From Halanaerobiales bacterium (GTDB lineage Bacteria > Bacillota_F > Halanaerobiia > Halanaerobiales > DTU029): a DNA stretch of 7,957 bases. The stretch's first letter is position 1. Every line of letters starts with the position of its first letter. The DNA lies in the NCBI GenBank assembly GCA_016278415.1, contig JADQBV010000317.1, forward strand, positions 1 to 7,957, read 5' to 3'. Both the position numbers and the translations under genes were made by a program. Below the pieces are notes generated by a model. That model was not told the origin of the DNA. It saw only the letters and a program-made list of their open reading frames with translations, and searched no databases. Positions 6,631 through 7,957 of the stretch are shown here, one piece after another.

Positions 6631-7365
6631 TTATTCCCCCTTTTCTCTTAACCCTACAGCCAGTCCAGGATTATCCGTAATTATACAATCCACGCCTATT
6701 TTAAGCATCTTAGACAAATTACTTGAATCATTACATCCAAATACATTAACCATAATATTATTCTGATGACAGACCTGTACAAGTTCTTCGTTTATACTGG
6801 CAAAGAAAGGATGAATTGCCTCAACACCAAGTCGTCTAGCATAAACCCAGGGATCATATAGACCAGCCATATAAAGTAAGCCACATTTTATTTCAGGAAA
6901 TCTATCTTTTATCATTTTTATTGAATAATGATTAAAAGATGAAATGACTACTTTTTCTATTATATCGTAACTTTTAATTATAGCTAGAACTTTTTCTTCT
7001 AAACCTGGATAGATTACAGGTCCCTGTTTTAATTCTATATTGATTAATTTGCTTTTTGAAGCTGTTAAATCTAATGTTTCCTCTAAGGTAAGAATTTTTT
7101 CATTTATATCCCTTAGTTGACTTTGATTAATTACTATATCTAAATCCTTTATCTCTTTAAGAGACATCTGAGAAACCATCCCACTACCATTTGTAGTCCT
7201 ATCCACCTTTTCATCATGAATTACAATTGGAACACCATCACTACTGAGATGTACATCAAACTCCACACCATCTGCTCCATCCCTTAAAGCCTTTTTAAAA
7301 GATACCGCTGTGTTCTCTGGTCGATCCCCCATTGCACCCCTATGGCCTAAAATAAATGATTTCAC
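6631..7365 (-). CDS. Glycerophosphodiester phosphodiesterase (GlpQ/UgpQ family)
   Basis: Members of this family hydrolyse glycerophosphodiesters to sn-glycerol 3-phosphate and an alcohol, using a metal ion in a TIM barrel. The 244-residue protein has no signal peptide, so it is of the short cytosolic UgpQ type. It shows the N-terminal signature GHRGAMGDRPENT (7-19; catalytic His8 and Arg9, metal ligand Glu17), VEFDVHLSSDG (34-44; Glu35 and Asp37), the second catalytic His50 in PIVIHDE, NIELK at 109-113, and the C-terminal GVDCIITDNPG (224-234). The usual Trp-containing strand near the C terminus reads VNVFGCND here, a mild deviation. The start is GTG at 7365 with a strong GGGGGAGG site 8 nt upstream. 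Its 3' end contains the SD of the following transporter gene. The true substrate might be another phosphodiester, so I give no gene symbol. Confidence 0.92.
   Translation of the reverse strand: MKSFILGHRGAMGDRPENTAVSFKKALRDGADGVEFDVHLSSDGVPIVIHDEKVDRTTNGSGMVSQMSLKEIKDLDIVINQSQLRDINEKILTLEETLDLTASKSKLINIELKQGPVIYPGLEEKVLAIIKSYDIIEKVVISSFNHYSIKMIKDRFPEIKCGLLYMAGLYDPWVYARRLGVEAIHPFFASINEELVQVCHQNNIMVNVFGCNDSSNLSKMLKIGVDCIITDNPGLAVGLREKGE
6636..6642 (-). promoter_or_regulatory. Ribosome binding site of the MFS gene, inside the phosphodiesterase 3' end
   Basis: AAGGGGG on the minus strand encodes the last Lys-Gly-Glu of the phosphodiesterase and also lies 8 nt before the TTG at 6627. It decides the non-ATG start of the transporter and indicates translational coupling of the two genes. 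Confidence 0.75.
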
Positions 7366-7624
7366 TTTTAATTCCTCCCCCTTTTAGATTCAAAGTAAAT
7401 TATTACCTTTTTTTCTAGCTTTTTGATTGGTTTTACTCAGTATTTTTTTCCTGACTTTCTTTTTGTCTTTATATTTAAAGCACAAGATTTATTAAAATAT
7501 AAATATTTTAACCATGACTACATTTATATATAATTCACGGTAAGAAAATAATAACCTTCATTCATTATAAATATATTGTTATCCAAATAAACAGTAGAAA
7601 TTAACGCAAGATATTAGAATATTA
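7366..7624. other. Non-coding leader/promoter region upstream of the phosphodiesterase operon
   Basis: This stretch between the PRC-barrel gene's terminator and the phosphodiesterase gene is very AT-rich and has no credible ORF. It must contain the promoter of the two-gene operon if the terminator at 7625-7658 works. A TATAAT is present on the minus strand (within about 7555-7570) but without a good -35, and no promoter can be called with confidence. An AT palindrome lies at 7492-7511. No riboswitch or catabolite-repression site was recognised. Confidence 0.45.
7492..7511. repeat. AT palindrome upstream of the phosphodiesterase operon
   Basis: TTAAAATAT (7492-7500) and ATATTTTAA (7503-7511) are perfect 9-bp inverted arms with a 2-bp centre. 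The position, about 130 bp upstream of the GTG start, would suit an operator. The region is so AT-rich that chance symmetry is a serious alternative. Confidence 0.35.
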
Positions 7625-7658
7625 GAAAAAAGCAGTATCCTAATATAGAACACTGCTT
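7625..7658 (-). terminator. Intrinsic terminator of the PRC-barrel gene
   Basis: On the minus strand AAGCAGTGTTCT (7658-7647) pairs with AGGATACTGCTT (7641-7630) as a 12-bp stem with two G-U pairs and a 5-nt loop. It is followed at once by a T-run (7631-7626). It starts 21 bp after the PRC-barrel stop codon, a textbook arrangement separating that gene from the phosphodiesterase operon. Confidence 0.88.
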
Positions 7659-7679
7659 CAAAATAATATTTGATGACTT

Positions 7680-7901
7680 CTATTTACTATACTTAATACT
7701 ATTATCGATTATTACAACCCTAGTTCCAATATGTTTAATTCCATACCAAGGAATCACAAATTTAGCGTTTCTATTATGTAAAATAATTGATTCAATCTTA
7801 CCATTACTTGCCTCTAGTATAATATCTGCTTTCTTTATTTTCCCTATTTTTTTTCCCTGAAGGTCTATAACCTCTTTACCAACTACTTCTTTAAGCAGCA
7901 T
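7680..7901 (-). CDS. PRC-barrel domain protein, YlmC/YmxH-like
   Basis: A small protein of 73 residues made almost entirely of one PRC-barrel domain. It opens MLLKEVVGKEVIDLQGKKIG, continues with an alternating beta pattern through KADIILEASNGKIESIILH, and ends with FVIPWYGIKHIGTRVVIID, the IPWxxIKxIGxxVIIVD ending seen in the YlmC/YmxH family. Members are widespread in spore-forming and related Bacillota, with poorly defined function; PRC barrels generally mediate protein or RNA contacts. ATG 7901 is preferred: GGGGTGATC, an extended match to the 16S tail, lies immediately upstream with 7-nt spacing after its GG. An alternative TTG at 7934 has GGAGGAGG before it and would add 11 residues (start MVIPEFKWGDQ). 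The same frame also stays open to the window edge (VKGLEEDL...), so this could be the C-terminal domain of a longer protein. The gene is followed by its own terminator. Confidence 0.75.
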   Translation of the reverse strand: MLLKEVVGKEVIDLQGKKIGKIKKADIILEASNGKIESIILHNRNAKFVIPWYGIKHIGTRVVIIDNSIKYSK

Positions 7902-7957
7902 CTGATCACCCCATTTAAATTCCGGTATGACCAAATCCTCCTCCAGCCCTTTTACTA

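Noticed and set aside
1..7957. CRISPR array, tRNA or rRNA genes, transposase or phage genes, defence system
   Set aside because: No regularly spaced repeats, no recognisable RNA gene, and every sizeable gene has an ordinary metabolic, transport or small-domain assignment.

Overview
The window is AT-rich with typical bacterial gene structure: short gaps, purine-rich Shine-Dalgarno sites, frequent GTG/TTG starts and intrinsic terminators. Gene content and composition fit a low-GC Bacillota, perhaps an anaerobic clostridial or halanaerobial lineage. That lineage guess is inference, because no rRNA or other taxonomic marker is present.

Layout. Only the left edge (1-252) is coded on the + strand: the last 83 residues of a MATE-family multidrug/Na+ antiporter. 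It converges on a seven-gene minus-strand block, and a long hairpin at 316-363 with T-runs on both sides can terminate transcription from both directions. In the direction of minus-strand transcription (high to low coordinates) the block reads: a small PRC-barrel protein of YlmC/YmxH type with its own terminator; a two-gene operon of a glycerophosphodiester phosphodiesterase and an MFS transporter separated by 3 bp; then the arginine cluster argC-argJ-argB-argD.

The arg genes encode the middle of arginine biosynthesis through acetylated intermediates: ArgB phosphorylates N-acetylglutamate, ArgC reduces the phosphate to the semialdehyde, ArgD transaminates it to N-acetylornithine, and ArgJ transfers the acetyl group back to glutamate, releasing ornithine. 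The steps from ornithine to arginine are not in the window. A good sigma-A-type promoter upstream of argC is covered by two ARG-box-like operators 20 bp apart centre to centre, one on the -35 and one on the -10, so repression by an ArgR/AhrC protein is predicted. ArgB has the N-terminal helical extension typical of arginine-inhibited enzymes, so control at both transcription and enzyme level is likely.

The least explained parts are intergenic. The gap before argC (within 5299-5406) and the gap between argC and argJ (4033-4082) share three short sequence blocks in the same order and orientation, suggesting two diverged copies of a small non-coding element, one with about 66 bp more inside. A perfect 20-bp palindrome lies between argB and argD, and an AT palindrome lies upstream of the phosphodiesterase gene. 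I saw no CRISPR array, tRNA, rRNA, transposase or clearly novel multi-gene system.
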